DNA from: Streptomyces ferrugineus
GTDB lineage: Bacteria > Actinomycetota > Actinomycetes > Streptomycetales > Streptomycetaceae
Direction: 5' to 3'
Length of the DNA stretch: 64,000 nt
Assembly (NCBI RefSeq): GCF_015160855.1
Contig: NZ_CP063373.1
Coordinates: forward strand, 1,984,001-2,048,000
How positions within the stretch are numbered: position 1 is the stretch's first letter; every line of letters begins with the position of its first letter. The notes beneath the pieces are model-generated. The model was not told the DNA's origin and searched no databases. It worked only from the letters and a program-made list of their open reading frames with translations. The position numbers were made by a program, and so were the translations under genes. Shown piece by piece: positions 7,805-16,854 of the stretch.

Positions 7805-8842
7805 ATGACGGCGTCGAACCCTCTTCACGACGAGTCCACGACGGCCCACCTCGACAGTACGGCGCACCTCATGAACCGGATCAGCAGCCAGCTCGCCAGC
7901 CAGCTCAGCCTCGTCGCCCGCGACGGCCGGCGCCGCCCCGAACCGCCCGCGCCAGTGCCCCGGCAGGCGACGTTCGCCCCGTCGCGACGCCCGGCACGCA
8001 CTCTCGCCGCACCGGCCGAAAGCCCAAGTACATCCAGTACGAGGGCTTCCGGCCGGCACGCCGAGAGCACGCACCGGACGCCGCTCCTTGACGGGCAAAC
8101 GTCGCCTGCCGGGGCACTGGTCGTGGTCGCCCACGGCAGCCGCGACCCGCGCGCCCTGAGCACCGTGCGCGCGCTCCTCGCCAAGGTCCGCGAGCTGCGC
8201 CCCGGCCTGCCGGTCCACCTCGGGCACATCGAGCTGAACGAGCCCCTGCTCTCCGACACCCTCGCGGCCCTCGGCGACCGGGAGGCGATCCTGGTCCCGC
8301 TGCTCCTCAGCCGGGGCTACCACGTCAAGCGGGACATCCCCGAGATGGCCGCCGAGTCCGACGTACGCGCCCGAGTGGCCCCCGCCCTCGGCCCGCACCC
8401 CCTGCTGGTGGAGGCCCTCTACGCCCGACTGGTCGAGGCCGGCTGGCGGACCCGCATGGACGAGCCCACCCGCGCCGAGAGCGCGGTGGTCCTCGCGGCG
8501 GCGGGCTCCCGCGACCCCGAGTCCAAGCTGGACACCTCCCGCACGGCCCACCTCCTGGCCAACCGCCTGGGCGTCCCGGTCGTCCCGGCCTACGCGACGA
8601 CGGCGGCCCCCACGGTCCCGGACGCGTTGGCGGCGCTGGCGGCCCGGGGCCGTACGAGAGTGGCGGTGGCCTCGTACTTCACAGCTCCGGGCCGGTTCGC
8701 GACGGAGTGCGCGGAGGCGGCCCCGTGGATCGCCTCGGCCCCCTTGGGCACCCACCCGGCGATGGCCCGCCTGCTCCTGCACCGCTATGACCGGATGGCG
8801 GCGACGCCGGTGACGACGGCACCTGAACTGGCGTCGGCTTGA
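7805..8842 (+). CDS. Sirohydrochlorin chelatase family (CbiX-like) protein
   Basis: A 345-residue protein with an unusual N-terminal extension of about 100 residues rich in Arg, Ala and Pro, followed by two CbiX half-domains. The first begins ALVVVAHGSRDPRAL with the metal-binding His of the AHGSRD motif, continues with GHIELNEPLLSDTL and has LVPLLLSRGYHVKRDIP with a second conserved His. The second half begins AVVLAAAGSRDPESK, where the His is replaced. Family members insert Co or Fe into sirohydrochlorin for cobalamin or sirohaem. With the nitrate reductase nearby, a role in sirohaem for nitrite/sulfite reductase is a reasonable inference. The first 100 residues look disordered and the true start could be further in, but the ATG at 7805 is the first in frame and codon use is regular from there. 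Confidence 0.85.
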   Translation: MTASNPLHDESTTAHLDSTAHLMNRISSQLASQLSLVARDGRRRPEPPAPVPRQATFAPSRRPARTLAAPAESPSTSSTRASGRHAESTHRTPLLDGQTSPAGALVVVAHGSRDPRALSTVRALLAKVRELRPGLPVHLGHIELNEPLLSDTLAALGDREAILVPLLLSRGYHVKRDIPEMAAESDVRARVAPALGPHPLLVEALYARLVEAGWRTRMDEPTRAESAVVLAAAGSRDPESKLDTSRTAHLLANRLGVPVVPAYATTAAPTVPDALAALAARGRTRVAVASYFTAPGRFATECAEAAPWIASAPLGTHPAMARLLLHRYDRMAATPVTTAPELASA

Positions 8843-8906
8843 CCACGCCCACGAGTAGGCGCGACACAGCCCTCCGTTTGTCAGTCTCTGCCCTTACTGT
8901 CGGTGC

Positions 8907-10160
8907 ATGTACTACGACGAGTCGGCAGTCGAACGCTGGGCCCCCGAACCCGACAAACGCCCAGGCCGCACGGCCTTCCAACGCGATCGCGCCCGCGTAC
9001 TGCACTCCGCCGCCCTGCGAAGGCTCGCCGGCAAGACCCAAGTAGTGACACCGGGAACCCACAGCCAGGCCTGGGACCCGAGCCCCCGCACCCGCCTCAC
9101 CCACTCCCTGGAGTGCGCCCAGGTCGGCCGCGAACTCGGCGCGGCCCTCGGCTGCGACCCCGACCTGGTGGAAGCGGCCTGTCTCTCCCACGACCTCGGC
9201 CACCCGCCCTTCGGCCACAACGGCGAAGTCGCGCTGAACGAGTTCGCCGAGGACTGCGGCGGCTTCGAGGGCAACGCCCAGTCCCTGAGACTGCTCACCC
9301 GCATCGAGCCGAAACGGTTCACCCCCGAGGGCTCCGTCGGCCTCAACCTCACCCGCGCCGCCCTCGACGCCGCCACCAAGTACCCCTGGCCCCGCGCCGG
9401 CCACCCCACCGACCCGAAGTCCCCGAAGTTCGGCGTCTACGAGGACGACCGGCCGGTCTTCGACTGGGTCCGCAAGGACGCCCCCGGCAGCCGCACCACC
9501 TTCGAGGCCCAGGTCATGGACTGGTCCGACGACGTGGCGTACTCGGTGCACGACGTCGAGGACGGCCTGCACGCCGGCCATCTCGACCCCAACCTCCTGC
9601 ACGCCGAACCCGAACGCGAGGCCGTCTTCGCGGTGGCCGTCGGACGGTACGTCCCCGAGGACACCGACCCGGCCGAACTCGCCGCCGCCCTCGACCGGCT
9701 CCAGGACGAGGAGTGGTGGCCGCACGGCTACGACGGTTCCGCCGTCGCCCAGGCCCGCCTCAAGGACGCCACCAGCCAGCTCATCGGCCGTTTCTGCCTG
9801 GCCGCCGAGAGCGCCACGCGCGCCGCGTACGGCGAGGGGCGGCTCACCCGCTACGGCGCCGAACTCGTCGTACCGCACGAGACCCGGCTGGAGTGCGCGG
9901 TCCTCAAGGCCGTCGCCGACCGGTACGTCATGCAGCGCGCCGAGCAGGAGCGGCTCCGCGCCGACCAGCGGATCGTGGTCGCCGAACTGGCCGAGGCGCT
10001 CACCGCCCGCGCCCCCGAGGGGCTGGACCCGCAGTTCCGGGCCCTGTTCGACACGGCCGCCGACGACCGCGCCCGCAAACGCGTGATCGTCGACCAGATC
10101 GCCTCCCTGACGGACGCCTCGGCGCGCGCCTTGCACGCGCGGCTCACGCGCAGGGCGTAG
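8907..10160 (+). CDS. dgt: Deoxyguanosinetriphosphate triphosphohydrolase-like protein
   Basis: A 417-residue HD-domain hydrolase that removes tripolyphosphate from dNTPs and so controls the nucleotide pool. The N-terminus carries the family signature [26 protein letters not shown]. The HD residues are visible: His in [18 protein letters not shown], then [13 protein letters not shown], and the last Asp in [17 protein letters not shown]. Length and motif order fit bacterial Dgt type 2 (dGTPase-like) proteins. It stands directly upstream of an FAD reductase and dnaG on the same strand, the usual Streptomyces context. The ATG at 8907 is the only sensible start. A hairpin follows 11 bases after the stop. 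Confidence 0.94.
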   Translation: MYYDESAVERWAPEPDKRPGRTAFQRDRARVLHSAALRRLAGKTQVVTPGTHSQAWDPSPRTRLTHSLECAQVGRELGAALGCDPDLVEAACLSHDLGHPPFGHNGEVALNEFAEDCGGFEGNAQSLRLLTRIEPKRFTPEGSVGLNLTRAALDAATKYPWPRAGHPTDPKSPKFGVYEDDRPVFDWVRKDAPGSRTTFEAQVMDWSDDVAYSVHDVEDGLHAGHLDPNLLHAEPEREAVFAVAVGRYVPEDTDPAELAAALDRLQDEEWWPHGYDGSAVAQARLKDATSQLIGRFCLAAESATRAAYGEGRLTRYGAELVVPHETRLECAVLKAVADRYVMQRAEQERLRADQRIVVAELAEALTARAPEGLDPQFRALFDTAADDRARKRVIVDQIASLTDASARALHARLTRRA

Positions 10161-10171
10161 CGCCCGGCGTG

Positions 10172-10194
10172 CTCACCCGCGCGCGACGGGTGAG
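10172..10194 (+). terminator. Hairpin after dgt
   Basis: CTCACCCG and CGGGTGAG form a perfect 8-bp stem with a 7-base loop, beginning 11 bases after the dgt stop codon. No T-run follows, which is common in this genus. It would separate dgt from the reductase gene 124 bases further on. Confidence 0.55.
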
Positions 10195-10318
10195 GCCCAC
10201 GAGGCGAACGGATACCCGAAAGTGACCCTGCGTGGCCTGATCGGGTCACCCCCTCTTCCCGCATCACGCTGCGTGCGGGACGCTCGCATGTGGCGGCACC
10301 CTTACGAGGAGGCATCAA

Positions 10319-11584
10319 GTGGTCGACGCGGATCAGACATTCGTCATCGTCGGAGGAGGACTCGCCGGCGCGAAGGCGGCCGAGACGCTCCGCGCGGAGG
10401 GCTTCACCGGGCGGGTGATACTGATCTGCGACGAACGCGACCACCCCTACGAGCGGCCGCCGCTGTCCAAGGGCTACCTCCTCGGCAAGGAGGAGCGCGA
10501 CAGCGTCTTCGTGCACGAGCCCGCCTGGTACGCGCGCAACGACATCGAGCTGCACCTCGGCCAGACCGTCGACGCGATCGACCGTACGGCGAAGACCGTC
10601 CGGTTCGGCGAGGACGGCACCGTCGTCCACTACGACAAGCTCCTGCTGGCCACCGGCGCCGAGCCGCGCCGCCTGGACATCCCCGGCACCGACCTGGCCG
10701 GCGTCCACCATCTGCGCCGGCTCGCGCACGCCGAGCGCCTCAAGGGCGTCCTGACCTCGCTGGGCCGGGACAACGGGCACATCGTGATCGCCGGCGCCGG
10801 CTGGATCGGCCTGGAGGTCGCGGCGGCGGCCCGGGAGTACGGCGCCGAGGTCACCGTCGTCGAGCCGGAGCCGACGCCGCTGCACGGGGTGCTGGGCCCG
10901 GAGCTGGGCGGTCTCTTCGGCGAGCTGCACCGGGAGCACGGGGTGCGCTTCCACTTCGGGCGGCGGCTGACGGAGATCGTCGGCCAGGACGGCATGGTGC
11001 TGGCCGCGCGCACCGACGACGGCGAGGAGCACCCCGCGCACGACGTGCTGGCGGCGATCGGCGCGGCCCCGCGGGTCGCCCTCGCGGAGGCGGCGGGGCT
11101 CGAGATCGCGGACCGTGCGCACGGCCGGGGCGTCGTGGTGGACGAGCGGCTGCGCACCTCCGACCCCGACATCTACGCGGCCGGTGACGTCGCCTCCTTC
11201 CCGCACGCCCTCTTCGACACCCGGCTGCGCGTGGAGCACTGGGCCAACGCGCTCAACGGCGGCCCGGCGGCGGCCCGGTCGATGCTCGGGCAGGACGTCA
11301 CCTACGACCGGGTGCCCTACTTCTTCTCCGACCAGTACGACCTGGGGATGGAGTACAGCGGGTGGGCGCCCCCGGGGACGTACGACGAAGTGGTGATCCG
11401 CGGGGACGCCGGGAAGCGGGAGTTCATCGCGTTCTGGGTGCGGGAGAACCGGGTGCTCGCCGGGATGAACGTCAATGTGTGGGACGTCACAGAGCCCATC
11501 CAGCAACTGATCCGCTCGAAGGCACAGGTGAACACCCAGACCCTGGCGGACCCGCACGTTCCGCTGGAAAACCTGGTCCCTTAG
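10319..11584 (+). CDS. FAD/NAD(P)-dependent ferredoxin-type reductase
   Basis: A 421-residue flavoprotein of the putidaredoxin/rhodocoxin reductase type. The FAD-binding Rossmann motif is near the start (FVIVGGGLAGAKAAE); YERPPLSKGYLLG is the family's second signature; the NAD(P) site is IVIAGAGWIGLEVAAAA; and IYAAGDVASFP is the C-terminal FAD motif. The C-terminal reductase domain is complete. Such enzymes pass electrons from NAD(P)H to ferredoxins feeding P450s or dioxygenases. No ferredoxin is adjacent, so the partner is unknown; the orphan P450 upstream in this window is a possible client (inference). The start is the GTG at 10319 with GAGGAGG six bases before it. Confidence 0.93.
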   Translation: MVDADQTFVIVGGGLAGAKAAETLRAEGFTGRVILICDERDHPYERPPLSKGYLLGKEERDSVFVHEPAWYARNDIELHLGQTVDAIDRTAKTVRFGEDGTVVHYDKLLLATGAEPRRLDIPGTDLAGVHHLRRLAHAERLKGVLTSLGRDNGHIVIAGAGWIGLEVAAAAREYGAEVTVVEPEPTPLHGVLGPELGGLFGELHREHGVRFHFGRRLTEIVGQDGMVLAARTDDGEEHPAHDVLAAIGAAPRVALAEAAGLEIADRAHGRGVVVDERLRTSDPDIYAAGDVASFPHALFDTRLRVEHWANALNGGPAAARSMLGQDVTYDRVPYFFSDQYDLGMEYSGWAPPGTYDEVVIRGDAGKREFIAFWVRENRVLAGMNVNVWDVTEPIQQLIRSKAQVNTQTLADPHVPLENLVP

Positions 11585-11613
11585 CTGTCCGTGCACCCCC
11601 GTAGAATTCACGC

Positions 11614-13518
11614 GTGGCAGGACGGATCAACGACGAGGACGTGAAGGCGGTACGGGACGCGGTCCCGATCGACGCCGTGGTGTCCGAGTACCTCCAGCTG
11701 CGGGGCGCGGGCGGGGGCAACCTCAAGGGACTCTGCCCGTTCCACGACGAGAAGTCGCCGTCCTTCCAGGTCAGCCCCAGCAAGGGACTGTTCCACTGCT
11801 TCGGCTGCCAGGAGGGCGGCGACACCATCACGTTCGTGATGAAGGTCGACCACCTCTCCTTCTCGGAGGCGGTCGAGCGGCTCGCCGCCCAGGCCGGCAT
11901 CACCCTGCGCTACGAGGAGGGCGGGTACAACCCCTCCCACCAGCGCGGCGAACGCATCCGCCTGGTCGAGGCCCACAAGATCGCCGCCGAGTGGTACGCC
12001 GAGCAGCTCGCCACCAGCCCCGAGGCCGACACCGGCCGGGTCTTCCTCGCCGAGCGCGGCTTCGACCAGGCCGCCGCCGTCCACTTCGGCGTCGGCTACA
12101 GCCCCCAGGGCTGGGACCACCTCACCCGCTACCTGCGCGGCAAGGGCTTCACCGACAAGGAACTCCTCCTGTCCGGGCTCGCGCAGGAAGGCCGCCGCGG
12201 CCCGATCGACCGGTTCCGCGGCCGCCTCATGTGGCCGATCCGCGACATCGGCGGCGACGTCGTCGGCTTCGGCGCCCGCAAGCTCTACGAGGCGGACAAC
12301 GGCCCGAAGTACCTCAACACCCCCGACACGGCGATCTACAAGAAGTCCCACGTCCTCTACGGCATCGACCTCGCCAAGAAGGACATCGCCAAGGCCAGCC
12401 GCGCGGTCGTCGTCGAGGGCTACACCGACGTCATGGCCTGCCACCTCGCCGGCGTCACCACCGCCATCGCCACCTGCGGCACGGCCTTCGGCGGCGACCA
12501 CATCAAGATCCTGCGCCGGCTGCTGATGGACAACGGCTCGGCCCGCGTCATCTTCACCTTCGACGGCGACGCGGCCGGCCAGAAGGCGGCCCTGCGCGCC
12601 TTCGAGGACGACCAGAAGTTCGCCGCCGAGACGTACATCGCCATCGCCCCGGACGGCATGGACCCCTGCGAGCTGCGCCTCGTGAAGGGCGACGAGGCGG
12701 TCGCCGACCTGGTCCAACCCCGCACGCCGCTCTTCGAGTTCGCGCTCCGCCAGATCGTCGTCCGCTACGACCTCGACACCCCGGCGGGCCGCGCGGCCGC
12801 GCTGGACGAGGCGGCGCCGATCGTCGCCCGCATCAAGAACAGCGGCGCCCAGCACGAGGTCGCCGTCCAGCTCGCGGGCATGCTCGGCATCCTGGACACA
12901 CAGTTCGTGGTCAAGCGGGTGGCACAGCTGGCGCGTTGGGCCCGGGAGCGGGGCGGCCGGGGCGGGGCCCCGACGTCCCGAGGCCCGCAGCAGCAGTACG
13001 AGGCGGCCCCCGCGCCCCGCGCCTCCGGCCCCGCCCTGACCCTGCGCAACCCGGTCTACGCCACCGAACGCGAGCTGCTGAAACTCGCCCTGCAACGCCC
13101 CGAGCTGGTCTCCCCGGCGTTCGACGCGTACGGCGTCGACGAGTTCACCGCCGCCCCCTACGCCGCCGTACGCCAGGCGATCATGGACGCGGGCGGCGCC
13201 GAGTACGGTGTGCAGGACGGGCAGGAGTATCTGGTCCGCGTCCGCGAGGCGGCCCCCGACGACCAGGTGCGCGCGATGGTGACGGAGCTGGCCGTCGAGG
13301 CGATCATGCGCAGGACGGTCGACGAGAACTACGCCGGCGAACAGCTCGTCACCGTCCGCCGCCGCGCCGTCGAACGCCGCGTCCGCGACATCCAGAGCCA
13401 GCTGACCCGCCTGGGCGCGGGCGGCGACCCCGCCCAACTGGCCGCCGTACAGAACGAACTGTGGGTCCTGCAGCAGTACGACCAGGCGCTGCAGGCGCAG
13501 GGCCCGGCCGCCCTCTGA
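11614..13518 (+). CDS. dnaG: DNA primase
   Basis: Makes RNA primers at the replication fork, loaded through the DnaB helicase. 634 residues. The N-terminal CHC2-type zinc ribbon is seen as CPFHDEKSPSF ... HCFGCQEGG. The TOPRIM catalytic core follows: VVVEGYTDVMACH with the conserved Glu, then IFTFDGDAAGQKAAL carrying the DxD metal motif. The C-terminal third is the helicase-binding bundle (NPVYATERELLKLALQRPELV). Length is normal for actinobacteria. The start is the GTG at 11614, 29 bases after the upstream gene, so it may be partly co-transcribed with it. hrdA begins 81 bases after the stop; primase next to a principal-type sigma factor echoes the classic dnaG-sigma macromolecular-synthesis operon. 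Confidence 0.97.
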   Translation: MAGRINDEDVKAVRDAVPIDAVVSEYLQLRGAGGGNLKGLCPFHDEKSPSFQVSPSKGLFHCFGCQEGGDTITFVMKVDHLSFSEAVERLAAQAGITLRYEEGGYNPSHQRGERIRLVEAHKIAAEWYAEQLATSPEADTGRVFLAERGFDQAAAVHFGVGYSPQGWDHLTRYLRGKGFTDKELLLSGLAQEGRRGPIDRFRGRLMWPIRDIGGDVVGFGARKLYEADNGPKYLNTPDTAIYKKSHVLYGIDLAKKDIAKASRAVVVEGYTDVMACHLAGVTTAIATCGTAFGGDHIKILRRLLMDNGSARVIFTFDGDAAGQKAALRAFEDDQKFAAETYIAIAPDGMDPCELRLVKGDEAVADLVQPRTPLFEFALRQIVVRYDLDTPAGRAAALDEAAPIVARIKNSGAQHEVAVQLAGMLGILDTQFVVKRVAQLARWARERGGRGGAPTSRGPQQQYEAAPAPRASGPALTLRNPVYATERELLKLALQRPELVSPAFDAYGVDEFTAAPYAAVRQAIMDAGGAEYGVQDGQEYLVRVREAAPDDQVRAMVTELAVEAIMRRTVDENYAGEQLVTVRRRAVERRVRDIQSQLTRLGAGGDPAQLAAVQNELWVLQQYDQALQAQGPAAL

Positions 13519-13599
13519 GCGCGCGGTCACGGACCGGACGCAAAAAGTCACCGCACGCCCCTCGTGGCGGTGATGTGTCGTACTCCACACTGGGTGGCG

Positions 13600-14892
13600 G
13601 TGCCTGAGTCCTCGGAGCGCGGCCGATCCGTTCCTCACGGGTCCCACACCCCCGCGGTTCCGCTCATCGCGTACGGGACGGACAGCGGCGAGGCCGCCGA
13701 CTCCGCCCTCGAAGCAGCGCTGCCGTATGACCCGGCAGCGATCATCCTGGAGGTCGCCCCCGTGCAGACCCAGACCCTCAGCCAGACCAGTACGGCCGAC
13801 ACGGAGCCGGACGCGGAGACCGACGTCCTCGTCGCGGTGCCGCAGCAGAACCGTGTCGCGCACCACCCCGAGGCGGAACCCGATACCCCGCCCGAGCCGG
13901 CGGAGCCGCCGGCCGAGGCACTGGACACCGCCGAGCCGGTCGAGGCGCCGCTGCCCCCACGCGGCCGCGCCGACACCAGCGGCCCCTCCTCCGACCTCTT
14001 CCGCCAGTACCTGCGGGAGATCGGCCGCATCCCGCTGCTGACGGCGGCCGAGGAGGTCGAACTCGCCCGCCGCGTCGAGGCCGGCCTGTTCGCCGAGGAG
14101 AAGCTGAGCAACACCCCCGACCTGGACAGCCAGTTGGCGCTGGACCTGGACCGGCTGGTGGTCATGGGCCGGATGGCCAAGCGCCGCCTGATCGAGGCGA
14201 ACCTGCGGCTCGTGGTGTCCGTCGCCAAGCGGTACGTCGGCCGCGGCCTGACCATGCTCGACCTGGTCCAGGAGGGAAACCTCGGCCTGATCCGCGCGGT
14301 GGAGAAGTTCGACTACGCCCGCGGCTACAAGTTCTCGACCTACGCCACCTGGTGGATCCGCCAGGCCATGTCCCGCGCCCTCGCCGACCAGGCCCGCACC
14401 ATCCGGGTCCCGGTCCATGTCGTCGAGCTGATCAACCGGGTGGTGCGCGTCCAGCGCCGCATGCTCCAGGAACGCGGCTACGAACCCACGCCCGAAGAGG
14501 TCGCGGCCCACCTCGACCTCCTGCCCGAGCGGGTCAGCGAGGTCCTGCGCCTGGCCCAGGAACCGGTGTCGCTGCACGCCCCCGTGGGCGAGGAGGACGA
14601 CGTCGCCCTGGGCGACCTGATCGAGGACGGCGACGCGACCTCGCCGGTGGAGTCGGCGGCGTTCCTGCTGCTGCGCGAACACCTGGAAGCGGTCCTGTCG
14701 ACCCTGGGGGAGCGGGAGCGGAAGGTCGTCCAGCTCAGGTACGGCCTGGCGGACGGCCGCCCGCGCACGCTGGAGGAGATAGGCCGCATCTTCGGCGTGA
14801 CACGCGAGCGGATCCGCCAGATCGAGTCGAAGACCCTGAACAAGCTGCGGGACCACGCCTTCGCGGACCAGCTGAGGGGCTATTTGGACTGA
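13600..14892 (+). CDS. hrdA: RNA polymerase principal-type sigma factor HrdA
   Basis: A group 2 sigma-70 protein, dispensable in Streptomyces but close to the vegetative HrdB. Region 1.2 is [16 protein letters not shown]; region 2 runs from [21 protein letters not shown] through [20 protein letters not shown] and [15 protein letters not shown], including the -10 recognition helix; region 3 is [18 protein letters not shown]; and region 4 ends in [21 protein letters not shown], the -35 helix-turn-helix. The identification as HrdA rests on its place after dnaG and before the ABC pair, as I remember it in S. coelicolor. Start choice is uncertain: GTG 13600 keeps codon use regular (430 residues), while GTG 13762 has GGAGG eight bases upstream and gives 376 residues. 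The long acidic N-terminus would be lost with the latter. Confidence 0.85.
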   Translation: MPESSERGRSVPHGSHTPAVPLIAYGTDSGEAADSALEAALPYDPAAIILEVAPVQTQTLSQTSTADTEPDAETDVLVAVPQQNRVAHHPEAEPDTPPEPAEPPAEALDTAEPVEAPLPPRGRADTSGPSSDLFRQYLREIGRIPLLTAAEEVELARRVEAGLFAEEKLSNTPDLDSQLALDLDRLVVMGRMAKRRLIEANLRLVVSVAKRYVGRGLTMLDLVQEGNLGLIRAVEKFDYARGYKFSTYATWWIRQAMSRALADQARTIRVPVHVVELINRVVRVQRRMLQERGYEPTPEEVAAHLDLLPERVSEVLRLAQEPVSLHAPVGEEDDVALGDLIEDGDATSPVESAAFLLLREHLEAVLSTLGERERKVVQLRYGLADGRPRTLEEIGRIFGVTRERIRQIESKTLNKLRDHAFADQLRGYLD

Positions 14893-14922
14893 GGAGGGGG
14901 CCGCCGGGCGGCGGCCCCCTCC
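14893..14922. terminator. Strong bidirectional terminator between hrdA and the ABC exporter
   Basis: A perfect 13-bp stem, GGAGGGGGCCGCC with its exact complement at 14910-14922, closes the tetraloop GGGC. It starts at the last base of the hrdA stop region and ends three bases before the convergent stop codon of the exporter gene, so it can end transcription from both sides. Confidence 0.85.
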
Positions 14923-14925
14923 CGG

Positions 14926-16854
14926 CTAGTCGACTTCCGCCACCGCCTGGGCGAACTGCGCCTTGTACAGCCGCGCGTACGCGCCGTCCGCCGCCAGCAG
15001 CTCGCCGTGCGCGCCCTGTTCCACGATCGAGCCGTTCTCCATGACGAGGATCGTGTCCGCGTCCCGGATGGTGGACAACCGGTGCGCGATCACGAACGAC
15101 GTGCGCCCGTGCGCCAGCTTCGCCATCGCCTTCTGGATCAGCACCTCGGTACGGGTGTCGACGGACGACGTCGCCTCGTCCAGCACCAGGATCACCGGGT
15201 CGGACAGGAACGCCCGCGCGATGGTGATCAGCTGCTTCTCGCCCGCGCTGACGCCCGACCCCTCGTCGTCGATCACCGTGTCGTACCCGTCGGGCAGCGT
15301 ACGGATGAACCGGTCGGCGTGGGCGGCACGCGCCGCCTCCTCGATCTCGCCCCGGGTGACCTGCCGGGACGCCCCGTACGCGATGTTCTCCGCGATCGTG
15401 CCGCCGAACAGCCAGGTGTCCTGCAGCACCATCCCGATCCCGGCGCGCAGCTCGTCCCGCGACATGCGGGAGATGTCGACGCCGTCGAGGGTGATGCGCC
15501 CGGACGAGACGTCGTAGAACCGCATCAGGAGATTGACCAGCGTGGTCTTTCCCGCGCCCGTCGGACCGACGATCGCCACCGTGTGCCCCGGCTCCACCGC
15601 CAGCGACAGGTCCTCGATCAGCGGCTTCTCGGGGTCGTACCGGAACGACACCCCTTCCAGCGCCACCCGCCCCCGCAGCTCCTCCGGCCGCACCCCCGGC
15701 ACCGGATCCGCCTCCTGCTCCTCGGCGTCCAGCAGCTCGAAGATCCGCTCGGCGGAGGCGACCCCCGACTGCACGAGGTTCGCCATCGACGCGACCTGCG
15801 TCAGCGGCATCGAGAACTGCCGCGAGTACTGGATGAAGGCCTGCACGTCACCGATCGACAGCGAGCCCGACGCGACCCGCAGACCGCCGACCACCGCGAC
15901 CAGGACGTAGTTGATGTTCGACACGAACAGCATCAGCGGCTGCATGATCCCGCTGTTGAACTGCGCCTTGAAGCCCGCCTCGTACAGCGCCTCGTTCTGC
16001 TCGGCGAACTGCTTCGCCGACTCCTCCTGCCGCCCGAACACCTTCACCAGGGTGTGCCCGGTGTACATCTCCTCGACATGCGCGTTGAGCTTGCCGGTCG
16101 AGCGCCACTGCTGCACGAAGTGCGGCTGCGACCGCTTGCCCACGCGCGTGGCGACGAAGAACGACAGCGGCACCGTCACCAGCGCGACCAGTGCCAGCAG
16201 CCACGACACCCAGAACATCATCACCAGCACACCGATGATGGTCAGCACCGAGTTGATGAGCTGCCCCATCGACTGCTGCAGCGTCTGCCCGATGTTGTCG
16301 ATGTCGTTCGTCGCCCGCGACAGCACCTCACCGCGCTGCCGCTTGTCGAAGTACGACAGCGGCAGCCGCGACAGCTTCGCCTGCACGTCCTCGCGCATCC
16401 GGTACATCGTGCGGTTCACGGTCCGGTTCACCAGCCGCGTCGCCACCGCCATCAGCAGACCGGCGACGACGAACACGCCGAGCGCGAAGAGGAGCACGTT
16501 CCCCACGGCCGTGAAGTCGATGCCCTGGCCCGGGGTGAAGTCGGTGCCGCGCAGCATGTCGGCGATCTCGCCGTCGCCGCGCTCCCGCATCGCCGCGAGG
16601 ACCTGCTCCTTGGTCGTCCCGGACTCGAACCGCCGCCCGACGATGCCCGCGAAGACCAGGTCGGTGGCCTCGCCCAGAATCTTCGGCCCGGCGACCGACA
16701 GGCCCACGCTCACGACCACGCACAGCAGCAGCGCGTACAGGGTGAGCCGCTCCGGCCTGAACTGGCCGATGAGCCGCTTGCCCGACTCCTTGAAGTTCAG
16801 CGAGCGCTGATCGGGACCGCCGCCGGCCATCATCCGTCCCATGGGCCCGGCCAT
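14926..16854 (-). CDS. ABC exporter subunit with canonical ATPase site (second gene of the pair)
   Basis: A half-transporter of 642 residues with an N-terminal six-helix membrane domain (first helix near TLYALLLCVVVSVGLSVAG) and a C-terminal ATPase. Walker A is GPTGAGKTTLVNLL, the signature is the variant SGVSAGEKQLITIARA, Walker B with catalytic Glu is VILVLDEATSSVD, and the H-loop follows in FVIAHRLSTIRDAD. A region of about 60 residues between transmembrane helices 1 and 2 (VFAGIVGRRFESGTTKEQ ... PGQGID) is larger than usual. The ATG at 16854 shares its A with the TGA of the partner gene (TGATG), so the two are translationally coupled. Together they form a heterodimeric multidrug-type exporter. 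The longer open frame upstream of 16854 is a shadow of the partner. Confidence 0.93.
   Translation of the reverse strand: MAGPMGRMMAGGGPDQRSLNFKESGKRLIGQFRPERLTLYALLLCVVVSVGLSVAGPKILGEATDLVFAGIVGRRFESGTTKEQVLAAMRERGDGEIADMLRGTDFTPGQGIDFTAVGNVLLFALGVFVVAGLLMAVATRLVNRTVNRTMYRMREDVQAKLSRLPLSYFDKRQRGEVLSRATNDIDNIGQTLQQSMGQLINSVLTIIGVLVMMFWVSWLLALVALVTVPLSFFVATRVGKRSQPHFVQQWRSTGKLNAHVEEMYTGHTLVKVFGRQEESAKQFAEQNEALYEAGFKAQFNSGIMQPLMLFVSNINYVLVAVVGGLRVASGSLSIGDVQAFIQYSRQFSMPLTQVASMANLVQSGVASAERIFELLDAEEQEADPVPGVRPEELRGRVALEGVSFRYDPEKPLIEDLSLAVEPGHTVAIVGPTGAGKTTLVNLLMRFYDVSSGRITLDGVDISRMSRDELRAGIGMVLQDTWLFGGTIAENIAYGASRQVTRGEIEEAARAAHADRFIRTLPDGYDTVIDDEGSGVSAGEKQLITIARAFLSDPVILVLDEATSSVDTRTEVLIQKAMAKLAHGRTSFVIAHRLSTIRDADTILVMENGSIVEQGAHGELLAADGAYARLYKAQFAQAVAEVD

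Noticed and set aside
11608..14856. 1082-residue frame opposite dnaG and hrdA
   Set aside because: Both genes on the plus strand have unmistakable motifs; the frame is open only because of high GC.
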